Source of the DNA: Rhynchopus sp. YZ270_cl-10
Lineage: Eukaryota; Euglenozoa; Diplonemea; Diplonemida; Diplonemidae
Length of the DNA stretch: 64,000 bases
NCBI GenBank assembly: GCA_964035575.1
Contig: OZ037848.1
Span: 992,001-1,056,000, forward strand
Direction: 5' to 3'
This document shows positions 36,577-48,200 of this stretch, in pieces. The notes below the pieces were generated by a model. It made no database searches and was not told the DNA's origin. It saw only the letters and a program-made list of their open reading frames with translations. A program made the position numbers and the translations under genes. Each line of letters begins with the position of its first letter. The first letter of the stretch is position 1.

Positions 36577-39530
36577 ACACGAAAAAAGAAAAAAAAAAAA
36601 AAAACAAACAAAAAAACAGTGGGTGGAAAGTGTATAGATGTGCGTTGAGCGAAAACGAAACAAGGATGTAAAAAAGAAAGCGAAGGAATGCCTTCGGGAC
36701 CTCAGTTTGGCCTTAAGTCAGGACTACAGATGCCTGACTGAAAGGCAAGAGGAGAGCCGACGTTGTTGGAACGTCTATTATGTCATTTGTGCGACGTGTG
36801 TTTTTTTTTTTTTTGGAATTATCTCTTTTGCCGCCCCCCTCCCCTTCCCCCATTCACCCCTTTTCAGACAACTTAGACCGAAGTCTCATACCCTTCATGC
36901 CTCAAAATGCACAACATGAAGTGGTCCATCATTTTAAAGATACCTTAAATATACCTTCTATTCAGTAGAATAGTTAGTATATGAAACAAAGATGCCAACC
37001 CTCGAAATGGACGTAGGCATAAACATGCTCTCAGGTCCACCTACGGTGCACTGGTCACGCACCAAAAGGCAACACAGCCCACGAGAGGCTTTGTATTTCG
37101 AGTCAACCTTTTTTTCTCTTCAAATTCTTAGAGCCCCTACATTGAGTTCATGTACCCCCCCTTTTTTTTGTGATGTCTTTGCCTTGTTTAGCGATTGCAA
37201 GAGTTAGTTGGAGGGGGGAGGAGGTAATGAATGCGAACTGGGGAGGAAAAAGGAGGAGAGTAGCGGGATATGTGAAGAACGACTTTTTATATCGGGTCTC
37301 TCTTCCCTTCTCTTCCTTATGCAATGCGAAAAATGGTTCCATAGCTTTTCATTCCCGTTTTTTTTTTAAAAGGTGACTTACAAGAGGCTTGGTTCATTTA
37401 CCACCCTTTCTCTTTTATTTCATAGGGAGGTAACACACGCCTTCTTGAGGGGAGGTGCACTCTCGTGTACGAGCTACTGCCCCCACCTCGAGCCACTTCT
37501 GGGATCGTTCAAAAATCTGAGAGGGGGGTCAGGTGTCGTTACCCAAGACTGCGTTTCAGCAAACAGCACAGATGATGTTGCTATCTAGAGAGTTTCTTGA
37601 GAACGATTTTTTCTGTCACATCTCAGGAAATTACAGCCTACTGTTTTATCTCTTACAAGGGTTCTTCGCCCCCCAACAGGGCATATCAGCGCACTATCCA
37701 TTCTGGACAAAAAAATGGAGAGGGCCTTCTTGGACAATATTCACCAAAAGAAAAAAAGGTTAGAGGGGAAAGAAACACACATTTTTCCATTTTTTTGCTA
37801 AAACCCCTTGAATGGGTTTGTTTCGTGTAATGTGGTTGGTGCGGGAAGGCAAACCGATACATAAGGAATCCTCCCCTCCCTCTCCCTTTTTATCCCCCCC
37901 CCCCCTTTTTTGTCAATCGACAATATTTTCCCATTTATTTGGTTTGTATTTTGACGGGCCCTATTTTTTTTTCCTTTTTTTCCCTTTTTTTCCTTCTTCT
38001 TTTTGTTGGGTGTCTGTATTCTCTGTACACATGACACTTAATCTCGGTTTGGTCACTGTCTTACTTTTGATGAATGGGGGTTAGTCTATCAACAAAACAA
38101 AAAGAATACTTCTTTCTTCACATGAACTGCGATGAGAAACTCCGGCACAACTTCGGGCCGATTATTTTGATATTTTTTATTTCATTTTTTTTTCCCTGCA
38201 TCTTTTTTGATTCATTTATCCGAATCTGGAGGAGGGGGGAAAAAAAAAACAATAAAATCAAAAGTGTCTGTTTTACCAATTAATCGGCTGCGAATCTACT
38301 ACTTACATACGTGCTGTCCATTCACCCCCTTCCCCCTGAGCAAAGAGAGAATTTTAAGAAAATTGTTCCAAAAAAAAAAGTGTTTTTATTTTTTTTTTTG
38401 CGTGTGTCTCCTGTACAGACCCCATCCCCACCTGACCCCTCATCCACTCATCTCCCATGCCCCACCTTGAACCTTGTGTTTAGGCGTAGGTGCCTCAAGT
38501 AGTTTAGTCAGTAAAAGAAAAAAAAAATGAGTGTCATTTTAGTTGAGACAGGGTGGAGTAAAGGGCCCTTTCTCAAAAGACTGCAACAAAAGTATTCACC
38601 TCTGAGGTGGGTGATTGACGATACAAAACAAAAAAGAAACCAACCGAGGGAGATGGGCAGGGCTGATCCTAAATGAGGGCGAGAACATGAAATTCGGGGA
38701 AAAAAAAACCGAGTGTAAAGATCAGCCCTGAAGATGGAGGGGAGGAACGAAATACTAGACCCATGCACATCAAGCGAGGGGGAGGGGAAAAAAAAAAAAA
38801 AAAAAAAACGTCGGCAACATTTTCAGATGTTGTTCCAATTCAAAAAAAAAAGAAGAAAAAAGCAAAAAAAAAATGCAACCCACCTCACCCAGCTGAGAAA
38901 AACACCACCTTTGTACCTCATACCCCAGGGCAAGATGTGGGGTTTTTTTATGGAAAAGTGTACCTTCAAAAACCCCCCCCTCTCCCCCCCCTTCCCAGTG
39001 CAACAGTACAACGATAGGCAAAGTTAGCAAATCTGAGAAGCAGAAGTAGGTAGAGCAATGGGCAGGTGATTTGCCCATGGGACAACTGGTTTTTCATGCT
39101 ATATTGTTCAGTGCGGTTAAATCCGCAAAAAAAAGGAAAATATATTCTGCCACGGTGTTGTCACAAGAAGGGGAGATACAAAAAAAACACAAAGGAAAAA
39201 AAAAAAATGTAAAAAATGGAAGGAAAAAAGGGGGAAAAAGAGCAGCACAAAAAAAAGGGAGGGCGCTGGTGGGGGGAAGGAAAAAAAAAAAAAACGGAAA
39301 ACAGCAAAAAGCCTCTTGTGTGTTTGTGTGCGTTCTTGTGCTAACATTGGCACTTCTATACTCCTACCCATACCCATCCCAGCCTCCCCCCTCTCCACAA
39401 AGTTTATCCCCCCCTACGAATGTTCTTTGGTGTTTTGAACGAAAAAAAAAAGTCTTGTATTTTTTCCCCCCTTCTTGCTTCTATTCTTCTATTCTTCTCT
39501 CCTTCTTAACATCCACCCTATCAGGTCTTA
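36577..39530. other. Long intergenic region of homopolymers and polypyrimidine tracts
   Basis: About 2.95 kb with no supported gene or RNA. It is dominated by A, T and C runs (for example C-run near 37897, A-runs near 38790, 38870 and 39280). The last 70 bp are a strong pyrimidine tract ending CACCCTATCAG directly before TCTTAATG of the next gene, a likely splice acceptor (cis from an unseen 5' exon, or trans). Confidence 0.55.
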
Positions 39531-40655
39531 ATGCTGAGGCATAGCCTCGCGTTATTTAAGTACAATGTGTTGTTCATGGGATCAACGGGTATCTCGGATA
39601 TCTGCCTGCAGCCGATTTTGAAGGACTTTGAAACCGAGAAGAAGTTCTGCAGTGCGTTGCATGTGATCGCCCCGAAGCCGCACCAGGCGAGCCAGGCGAG
39701 CCAGGCGCAGAAGTCGATCCTGCACACCGCAGAGGAGAGTAATGTGCCGCACACCGCTATCGAGGACGCACGCAGCCTCAAGGGCTTCGACCTGCCTGCG
39801 GGCAACTGGGATGTGGCTGTGGTGGCTTCCTTCAGGTACTTCATCCCCAACCGTCTCATCCGTGCTGTGGGGAAGGTGATCAATGTGCACCCATCGTTGC
39901 TGCCGAAGTACCGTGGCTCCTCACCTCTGCAGGCAGCCTTGCGGAGGAACGACGCGAAGGGTGGTGTCTGCATCATCAAGATCCAGCCGAGCCAGGCAAT
40001 GGACACAGGCGACATCCTGCTCACACAGGAGCTGCCTCTTGCGCGCACAACAAGCTTTGCAGAGTACCACCAGACTGCCTCTGAGACAGGCGCGAACATG
40101 CTTGCGACGGTCCTCCCCGACCTCGACAAATATTGGGACGAGGCGGAGGTTCAGGGGGAAGGTGATGTGAGTATGGTTGCACCGTTGATTCACCGTGACG
40201 ACTGCAAAGCAGACTTCTTCAGCAAGAAGTACCCACACTTCGGGCATGGGGAAGACCTCTACCATCTGTGGCGTAGCATGAGCGGCAGTGGTGGCATGTG
40301 GTGTTACTTCAGCAAGGTAAAAATGCTGAACCAAACGAACAAACAACAGAAGCAGCGCCGCCCCCGCACAGGCGAAGAGAGCCTCCGGTGCACTGTGGTG
40401 AGCATGTCCCACCCAGAGGACATGCCGCAGGCAGACGCAACCCTTCTCGCATCTCTCCAGCACGACAGCTCCCCAGGAGACATCGTCTTCCCCCGCAAGA
40501 ACGCATCTGTGTTCTACGTGCGCACAACAGATGCACACTCGTGGGCTCCCTTCACACACATCCACATTGCCTTTGAAAAGCCAAAGAGCGCTGTCGAGTT
40601 CATGACGGGGTACCGCTGCAAGGCGGGACGCATCTACGCAGGTGTCTTCACTTGA
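39531..40655 (+). CDS. Methionyl-tRNA formyltransferase-like protein
   Basis: 374 aa, single exon. The formyltransferase core is visible: NVLFMGSTGISD at the start, WDVAVVASFRYFIPNRLI, then NVHPSLLPKYRGSSPLQAALRR with the catalytic Asn-x-His and the SLLP loop, and IKIQPSQAMDTGDILL. A C-terminal domain follows (HLWRSMSG ... IHIAFEKPKSAVEFMTGYRCKAGR), though more divergent than in bacterial Fmt. The enzyme formylates initiator Met-tRNA for mitochondrial translation. The short N-terminus MLRHSLALFKYN could be targeting sequence. Another member of the 10-formyl-THF hydrolase/transferase family cannot be excluded. A three-residue QAS repeat occurs near residue 53. Confidence 0.85.
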   Translation: MLRHSLALFKYNVLFMGSTGISDICLQPILKDFETEKKFCSALHVIAPKPHQASQASQAQKSILHTAEESNVPHTAIEDARSLKGFDLPAGNWDVAVVASFRYFIPNRLIRAVGKVINVHPSLLPKYRGSSPLQAALRRNDAKGGVCIIKIQPSQAMDTGDILLTQELPLARTTSFAEYHQTASETGANMLATVLPDLDKYWDEAEVQGEGDVSMVAPLIHRDDCKADFFSKKYPHFGHGEDLYHLWRSMSGSGGMWCYFSKVKMLNQTNKQQKQRRPRTGEESLRCTVVSMSHPEDMPQADATLLASLQHDSSPGDIVFPRKNASVFYVRTTDAHSWAPFTHIHIAFEKPKSAVEFMTGYRCKAGRIYAGVFT

Positions 40656-42257
40656 TAGTGTGTTGTGTGTGGTGGTCTGATGATCACCTGTGACGTGGTT
40701 TGTAGTCTGTTAGATAGAGTGGGGTGGGTGGGTGGGAAGGGAAGTCAGGCAGGTAGGGTACTACCTGAGTCTCAGCGAAGGCGACAGGAGGAGAGAGCAA
40801 CCTCTTTTTGCCTGTGTTCGCTTTGAACAGAAGGAAGCAGAGGCGTGTGGCCTGGTTCCAAAAAAAAAAATACAAGGGGGTGGGTAGGTGGGTGGGAACT
40901 GACACTATTTTTTTCTTGCATTCAAAGCAGCCGAAGTTGCGAAGAGTCCTGCTGTCTGTATTGCCATGATGACAAATCATAATCCCAGCTCGCTGATCGA
41001 CACTGATTATAACCGGATACGTTTCACGATGGTCTACTGAGCGCTTCTGTTTGTCTTCACCTAGTTGGGTGGGTTGGGTCTTCTGTGTGGCAGCTCAGAG
41101 GTGTTGACTTGTTGTCCACTCTGTGCTGCGAGGGTGGGTGGGGTACACTGCACATTCGCATGGTTGAGTGCGCGGGTCTGTGAGAAGGGAGCTGGGGAGA
41201 GCTGCCTGCAGACAGCCTTTGGTGTAGTGCTCTCTGGGTTGGGTTGCCGCACTGCACGTTCGCTTCTGTGTGCGATGCAAGTGTGAAGAGCTTCTAGCTT
41301 TGTGCACGCAGGTGTGTCAATCTTGTGTTGACCCACCAGCGGCTGGGGTTGTGCTGTGTGTTGTCTGTGCAGCACAAGCACGGGGGAAGGATTAGGCTGC
41401 AGTGTTGGCTGTTGGGTTGGGAGAGGGATCATGTGAAGGGGTTGAGTTAATGGATTGATAGTTGAACGGTTCTTTGTTGCGATGTGCACGAGAGGCACAT
41501 CCATCTTACAAGTTTTCTTTTTCCTTGCTTTGGTCACATTTGGAAATGCTGAGAGATGGCGACGAGCACTGTCTTGAGGACGAGGTTGTATCCTGTGCAT
41601 CACAGTGGAGTTGGGGGTGGGCAGGGTGGGGACTCGCAACCTGCTGTGGTATGTCTGTTGATGTGTTCGTCCAGCCTGGAGTCCTCTCGCTTGCGAGAGC
41701 TCGTGAAAGGACAACACAGTCGGAAGACACGGTGGTGAGCATCATCAAGAGCTGGGACTAACCACTTGCTGTGGTGTGTGCTGTGCCTGTTGGAGGTAGA
41801 ACGGTGTTGACTCACTCTCATCACTGTCGCACCCAGGTAGTGTCGCGCACAAAGCCAACCCAGGGCTGTGGTGTAGGGTTGGTGCTGTTGGTTCACATCT
41901 CGAGTGTGGTTTGTTGTGGTGGTCTGTGCAGGGAGGTGAGCTCCCGTTGTTGTTGGTACCTTTGTACTGCAAGCTGCTGGTGAACATCATTTGGTTCCCC
42001 TTGCTTGTGTTGGGAGGGTGCTTTGGGGTGGGGAGGGAAGGAGGGCTGGAGAGAGGAGTGGGGTAGTTGTGTTTTTTTTTTTTTTGGTTCATGAAAGCCT
42101 CACGAACATACCTCTGACCAGCTACACAATACACAAAGGAAGAAGAGGAAGAAAGAGAGAGCAGAAGCAGAAGCGGAGAGGGAACGACAGCGACCGTAAG
42201 GGGGACCTTTTTCTGCAGAAGCGGACGCTGGTGCTGCTCTTGCAAGGAGACAGCGCA
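40656..42257. other. Intergenic upstream of the giant gene, no gene seen
   Basis: 1.6 kb, unusually G/T-rich (GGTGGG and GGTTGGG motifs) for intergenic DNA here. Open frames on both strands lack protein features. A T15 run at about 42070 is followed by a purine-rich stretch (GAAGAAGAGGAAGAAAGAGA) leading to the ATG. Confidence 0.55.
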
Positions 42258-45200
42258 ATGGCACTGCGAGCGGTGCGACAGGCAGCAGTGCTGCTGTCGC
42301 TGGCTGTTGGGGCGCAGGCAGCGTGTTCGGACCTGACGGACAAGGCTGGGTGTGGCGGGGACTCGACGTGTCTGTGGAGTCCTATATGGTCGCCGAACCT
42401 GTGCACGGAGAACCCGTGTGCGCAGATGGTGAACGGGGAGCAGTGCTCGGTGGTGTCTGTGGACATGCCAGCACCGGGGTGCTCTGCGCCGCCCAGTGAC
42501 CCTGACTTCTGCAAGGTGGAGGTGTGCACGTACAACCCGACGTTGCGGCCGTCGTGCCACGTGCGGGAGTGCCTGCAGTTTTCGGAGGGTCCGTGCAACT
42601 CAGAGCCGAGCTCGAACGGGGGTATGTGCCACTGGGGTGCGACGGGAGACGTGTCGGGGGATGCCCCGTCGCGCCAGGTGCTGCACTGCACGGAGGACTA
42701 CTGCAAGGGCACGTCGCAGAAGGACTGTGACGGGAAGAAGGGCTGTGCTTGGTCGTCTGGTGACTGCACAACCACATCGTGTGGGGAGCACAGCGACGAG
42801 CTGCTGTGCAAACAGGACACACGGTGCATGTGGGAGTTCTTTGGGGAGATGATGGCGCGCTGCACGGAGACCGAGTGTGGGAAGCTGAGTCTGAGCCAGT
42901 GTCCGGGGAGCGACAAGTGCATGGTGTACTCGAAGGACAACACGTGTGTGCCAAAGACATGCAACAAGTACAACCAGCCGATGCCTGACCGGTGTCTGTG
43001 TGCGAAGGACTCGGACTGTGTGTGGCATGACTCTTCGTCGGACCCGTACTGTGCGGACAAGAACTTCAACACGTGTCCCGACCTGGATGTGGCCTTCATT
43101 CTGGACGGGTCTGGTTCGATGCAGCGTTCGTTCGGACGCCACAACCACGGATTCTACGGTCTGATGGAGATTCTGCGTGACTGGGTCAAGACTGTGCCGC
43201 TGACGGGTGACGACCACACGATGGGTGCGAACATCGACTCGAAGGGCAAGGGGTTCCGTATGACCTTTATCCAGTTCTCGAAGGCGGATGCACGCCCGGA
43301 CGAAGACCACCCGATGGGATGCAAGGTGGGTGAGTGCACAGATGGTCTGCTGTCTGGGAACCGTGCGGAGCTGAACGGTGACATTGACTGGCACGAGGCG
43401 AACTACCAATCCGAGTGGACGTACCTGCACGACGCACTGCAGGATGTGGCGGACCACACCTTCCTGCCCTCGCAGAGCCCGGACTGGAGGAAGCACGTTG
43501 TGATTCTGATTGCAGACGGTGGAATCACAGACATTGACGGTGATGCGTGCTGCCAGACGAGCTGCGGGGACCCGAACTGCATCGACAGGAACTGGAAGAC
43601 GTCGTACCCCGGTCAGCTGGCGGATGCGGAGAAGAAGCTGGCAAGCGAAGACGTGCAGGTGTTCGGGATTGTGATGCGCCGTTTCACGCAGCACACCTTC
43701 CAGGACGACAACGCAGAGACGAAGCTGATGCCGCTTGTGAGCGAGCCGAAGGCAGACCACTTCATGAACCTGATGCTGGACGAGATTGCAGGACAGGTGC
43801 TGAACAAGCTGTGCGACAAGACGAGCAAGTTTGGGAAGGGTCTGACGACGTCGAACGGAAATGGGAACGGAAACAGCGGCGGATCGTCTGCATGCACAGT
43901 GAAGACGGACAAGGACGAGTGCATGGGTGCTGCAGGGTGCCTGTGGGACAGTGCAATGGCGGAGTGCGGCGAGTCTGTGTGCTTCCCTCTGTGCACAGAG
44001 AAGGAGTGCTCTGCGAACGACAAGTGCACGTGGTCGGGCGACCGCTGCGATGCGAAGCCGCCACAGTGCGCGGGGAAGTCGCAGGACGACTGTGAGGCAG
44101 ACGACACGTGCCTGTGGGACGTTGTGTGGGGGAAGACGACGTGTGTGGTGAACCCGTGCCGTGACTACAACGGGAAGCAGGACTCGTGCGAGGGGCACAT
44201 TGAGGTGCTCGGGGGTGCGGACTGCACTTCTTCGGCGGCAGACCCCGAGTACTGCAACCTGCAGACATGTGCGTACATTCCTGGGTCGAAGACGTGCGAG
44301 GTGAAGAAGTGTCTTGAGGACGGGAAGGGCCGCTGCGAGACAAAGACAGACTGCGAGTGGGTGCCGCCTGCAGGGAGTCTGCCGAGCGGACCACCGTCTG
44401 TGCTTGTCGGCTTCTGCGACGTGAAGAAGTGTGTCTATGATAAGCAGACTGACTGCGACAAGGACACGTCCTGCAAGTGGGACGGAAAGGCGTGCGGGCT
44501 GACAGAGTGTGCAAAGAACAAGAACGAGAAGGACTGCGACCGGAACAAGAAGTGCACCTACAACGTGGCGACGGATCCGCAGGTGTGCGTGATGACTGAG
44601 TGTGCAACCAAGTACACCAAACAGGGGACTTGCGATGCTGACGACAAGTGCATGTGGGATGCGGCGGACGTGTGTGTCCCGAAGACTTGTGAGAAGCACG
44701 ATGACAAGTGTGCCTGCGACAAGGACAGCGACTGCCTGTGGTCACACAGTCAGTCGGGTGGGTACTGTGCGGGCACAAACTTCAACACGTGTCCCGACCT
44801 GGATGTGGCCTTCATTCTGGACGGGTCTGGTTCGATGCAGCGTTCGTTCGGACGCCACAACCACGGATTCTACGGTCTGATGGAGATTCTGCGTGACTGG
44901 ATGAAGACTGTGCCGCTGACGGGTGACGACCACACGATGGGTGCGAACATCGACTCGAAGGGCAAGGGGTTCCGTATGACCTTTATCCAGTTCTCGAAGG
45001 CGGACGCACGCCCGGACGAAGACCACCCGATGGGATGCAAGGTGGGTGAGTGCACAGATGGTCTGCTGTCTGGGAACCGTGCGGAGCTGAACGGTGACAT
45101 TGACTGGCACGAGGACAACTACCAGTCGCAGTGGACGTACCTGCACGACGCCATGCAGGATGTGGCGGACCACACTTTCCTGCCCTCGCAGAGCCCTGCG

Positions 45201-48200
45201 TGGCGTGAGCACGTTGTGATCCTGATTGCAGACGGTGGAATCACAGACATTGACGGTGATGCGTGCTGCGAAACACGTTGTGGGGACAAACGCTGTATCG
45301 ACAGGAAGTGGAAATCGTCGTACCCCGGTCAGCTGGATGCTGCACAGGAGAAGCTGCGTTCGGAGGACGTACAGGTGTTCGGGATTGTGATGCGCCGCTT
45401 CCAGAAGCACACCTTCCAGGACGACAACGCAGAGGTGAAGCTGATGCCGCTTGTGAGCGAGCCGAAGGCAGACCACTTCATGAACCTGATGCTGGACGAG
45501 ATTGCAGGACAGGTGCTGAACAAGCTGTGCGACCGTGACAGCCTCTTCGGGAAGACGCTTGGCGGTGTGGCACCTGGCTGTTCTAGATACGTGGAGGAGA
45601 ACGAGTGTGCAGCAGACACTGCGTGTGCGTGGGACGGGTCTTCGAGCCCGGCCTGCACGGAGTCGGTGTGTTACCCACTCTGCACGGAGAAGGAGTGCAA
45701 CGCACAGAGCGCGTGTGCGTGGAACGGGAAGATGTGTGAGTACAAGCCTGGCTGCACGGCGAAGGACGTGGACGACTGCAAGAAGGACGACACGTGTCTG
45801 TGGGATGTTGTGTGGGGGAAGGACACGTGCGTGGACAACCCGTGCCGTGACATGAACGACGAGGACACATGCGACTCTGTGGGTGTCACTATTCGTGCAT
45901 GTGTGGCGCCTGCAGGTGACCCGGACTTCTGCAAATTGGATGTGTGCCTGTTCAACGCTGGAGCAAAGACGTGCGAGGTGAAGAAGTGTCTTGAGGACGG
46001 GAAGGGCCGGTGCGAGACAAAGACGGACTGCCAGTGGGTGCAGCCTGGAGGTGCTGGGACGACAACACCGCCGACATCGACGTTGGTGGATTACTGCGCA
46101 GAAAAGGAGTGTCTGCACACAACGCAGAAGGTGTGCGACAAGGACCCGTTGTGCAAGTGGGACGGAAAGGCGTGCGGGGGCACTGTTTGCGCAAAGCACA
46201 AGATCGAGAAGGACTGCGACAAGGACCTGTCGTGCCACTGGGATTTGAACGCGGACCCGCAGGTGTGCAAGGTGACTGAGTGCGCAAAGTACACGGACAA
46301 GTCGAAATGTGACGCTGACGACAAGTGCATGACAGCGGCAGGCACGGATGCGTGTGTCCCGAAGACTTGTGAGAAGCACACGGACCACTGCGACTGCACT
46401 GCCGATGCTGACTGCAAGTGGCACCACGGGCAGAGCGGGGCGTCGTGTGTGGCGACATCGTATGACACGTGTCCCGACCTGGATGTGGCCTTCATTCTGG
46501 ACGGGTCTGGTTCGATGCAGCGTTCGTTCGGACGCCACAACCACGGATTCTACGGTCTGATGGAGATTCTGCGTGACTGGGTCAAGACTGTGCCGCTGAC
46601 GGGTGACGACCACACGATGGGTGCGAACATCGACTCGAAGGGCAAGGGGTTCCGTATGACCTTTATCCAGTTCTCGAAGGCGGATGCACGCCCGGACGAA
46701 GACCACCCGATGGGATGCAAGGTGGGTGAGTGCACAGATGGTCTGCTGTCTGGGAACCGTGCGGAGCTGAACGGTGACATTGACTGGCACGAGGACAACT
46801 ACCAGTCGCAGTGGACGTACCTGCACGACGCCATGCAGGATGTGGCGGACCACACTTTCCTGCCCTCGCAGAGCCCTGCGTGGCGTGAGCACGTTGTGAT
46901 CCTGATTGCAGACGGTGGAATCACAGACATTGACGGTGATGCGTGCTGCGAAACACGTTGTGGGGACAGACGCTGCATCGACAGGAGGTGGAAATCGTCG
47001 TACCCCGGTCAGCTGGATGCTGCACAGCAGAAGCTGCGTTCGGAGGACGTGATGGTGTTGGGTGTGGTGATCCGCCGCTTCCAGAAGCACACCTTCCAGG
47101 ACGACAACGCAGAGGTGAAGCTGATGCCGGTTGTGACGGCACCTGCAAGCGACCACTTTATGAACGTGATGCTGGACGACGTGGCAGGGTCAGTGCTGCT
47201 GAAGCTGTGCGACCTCGGGAGTAAGTTCGGGAAGGCGGTGGGGCACACTGCGGGGTGTCTGCAGTACGGGAACATGCAAGACTGCGAGCTGGACACAGGG
47301 TGTGCGTGGGACGCGTCTGCGGGTCAGTGTGCGGATTCTGTGTGCTTCCCCCACTGCGACCAGGACACGTGCACGAAGGCGGGGTGCACATGGGCTGGGA
47401 AGGTGTGTGCGCCGGCAAAGGGTTGTACAGACAAGGACAAGGCAGCGTGCGAGAAGGACGACACGTGTCTCTGGGACGTGATCTGGGGGAAGGACGCCTG
47501 CGTGACGGATCCGTGCCAAGACGTGAAGGACAAGGACACGTGTCTGGGTACGTCTGCGACAGTGCCAACGCCGTGCACGCCGCCTGCGGGAGACCCGGAC
47601 TACTGTGTGGTGGACGTGTGCACGTTTGCGGACGACAAGACGTGCACGGTGAAGAAGTGTCTGCAGGACACACAGACGCGGTGCGAGGACAGGACGGACT
47701 GCACGTGGCGCCCACCTGTGGGGACGGTGCCGACAGCCCCGCCTGCGGTGGTGGTGGACTTTTGCACGGAGGACAAGTGTGCGCACGGGACGCAGCAGGA
47801 CTGCGAGAAGAAGGATGTGTGCGACTGGGTGGGCGGGAAGTGCACGGAGGATGAGTGTGCGGTGCTCCCTGACGAGAAGAAGTGCGACAAGAACCCGAAG
47901 TGCCACATGAAGACGGACGGCTGTGCGAAGACGGAGTGCGCGAAGAAGCACACGGACAAGACTCCGTGCGACGCTGATGACAAGTGCATGTGGGATGCGA
48001 CGTCGTCGTCGTGTTTGCCGAAGACGTGCAGCAAGCACACACAGCGCTGCGACTGCAGTAACGACGCGGACTGCAAGTGGCACCACGCAAGCGGGCAGGC
48101 GTCGTACTGCACGACGCCGTCCCTGGATGAGTGCGATGGGCTGGACGTGGCCTTCATCCTGGACGGGTCTGGTTCGATGCGCAGACGCTTTGGTTCACAC

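Noticed and set aside
41065-42560. Possible genes in the G/T-rich region before the giant gene, including a minus-strand 218-aa frame
   Set aside because: Pro/His/Gln-rich translation of simple GGTGGG-type sequence, no domain, no supporting context.
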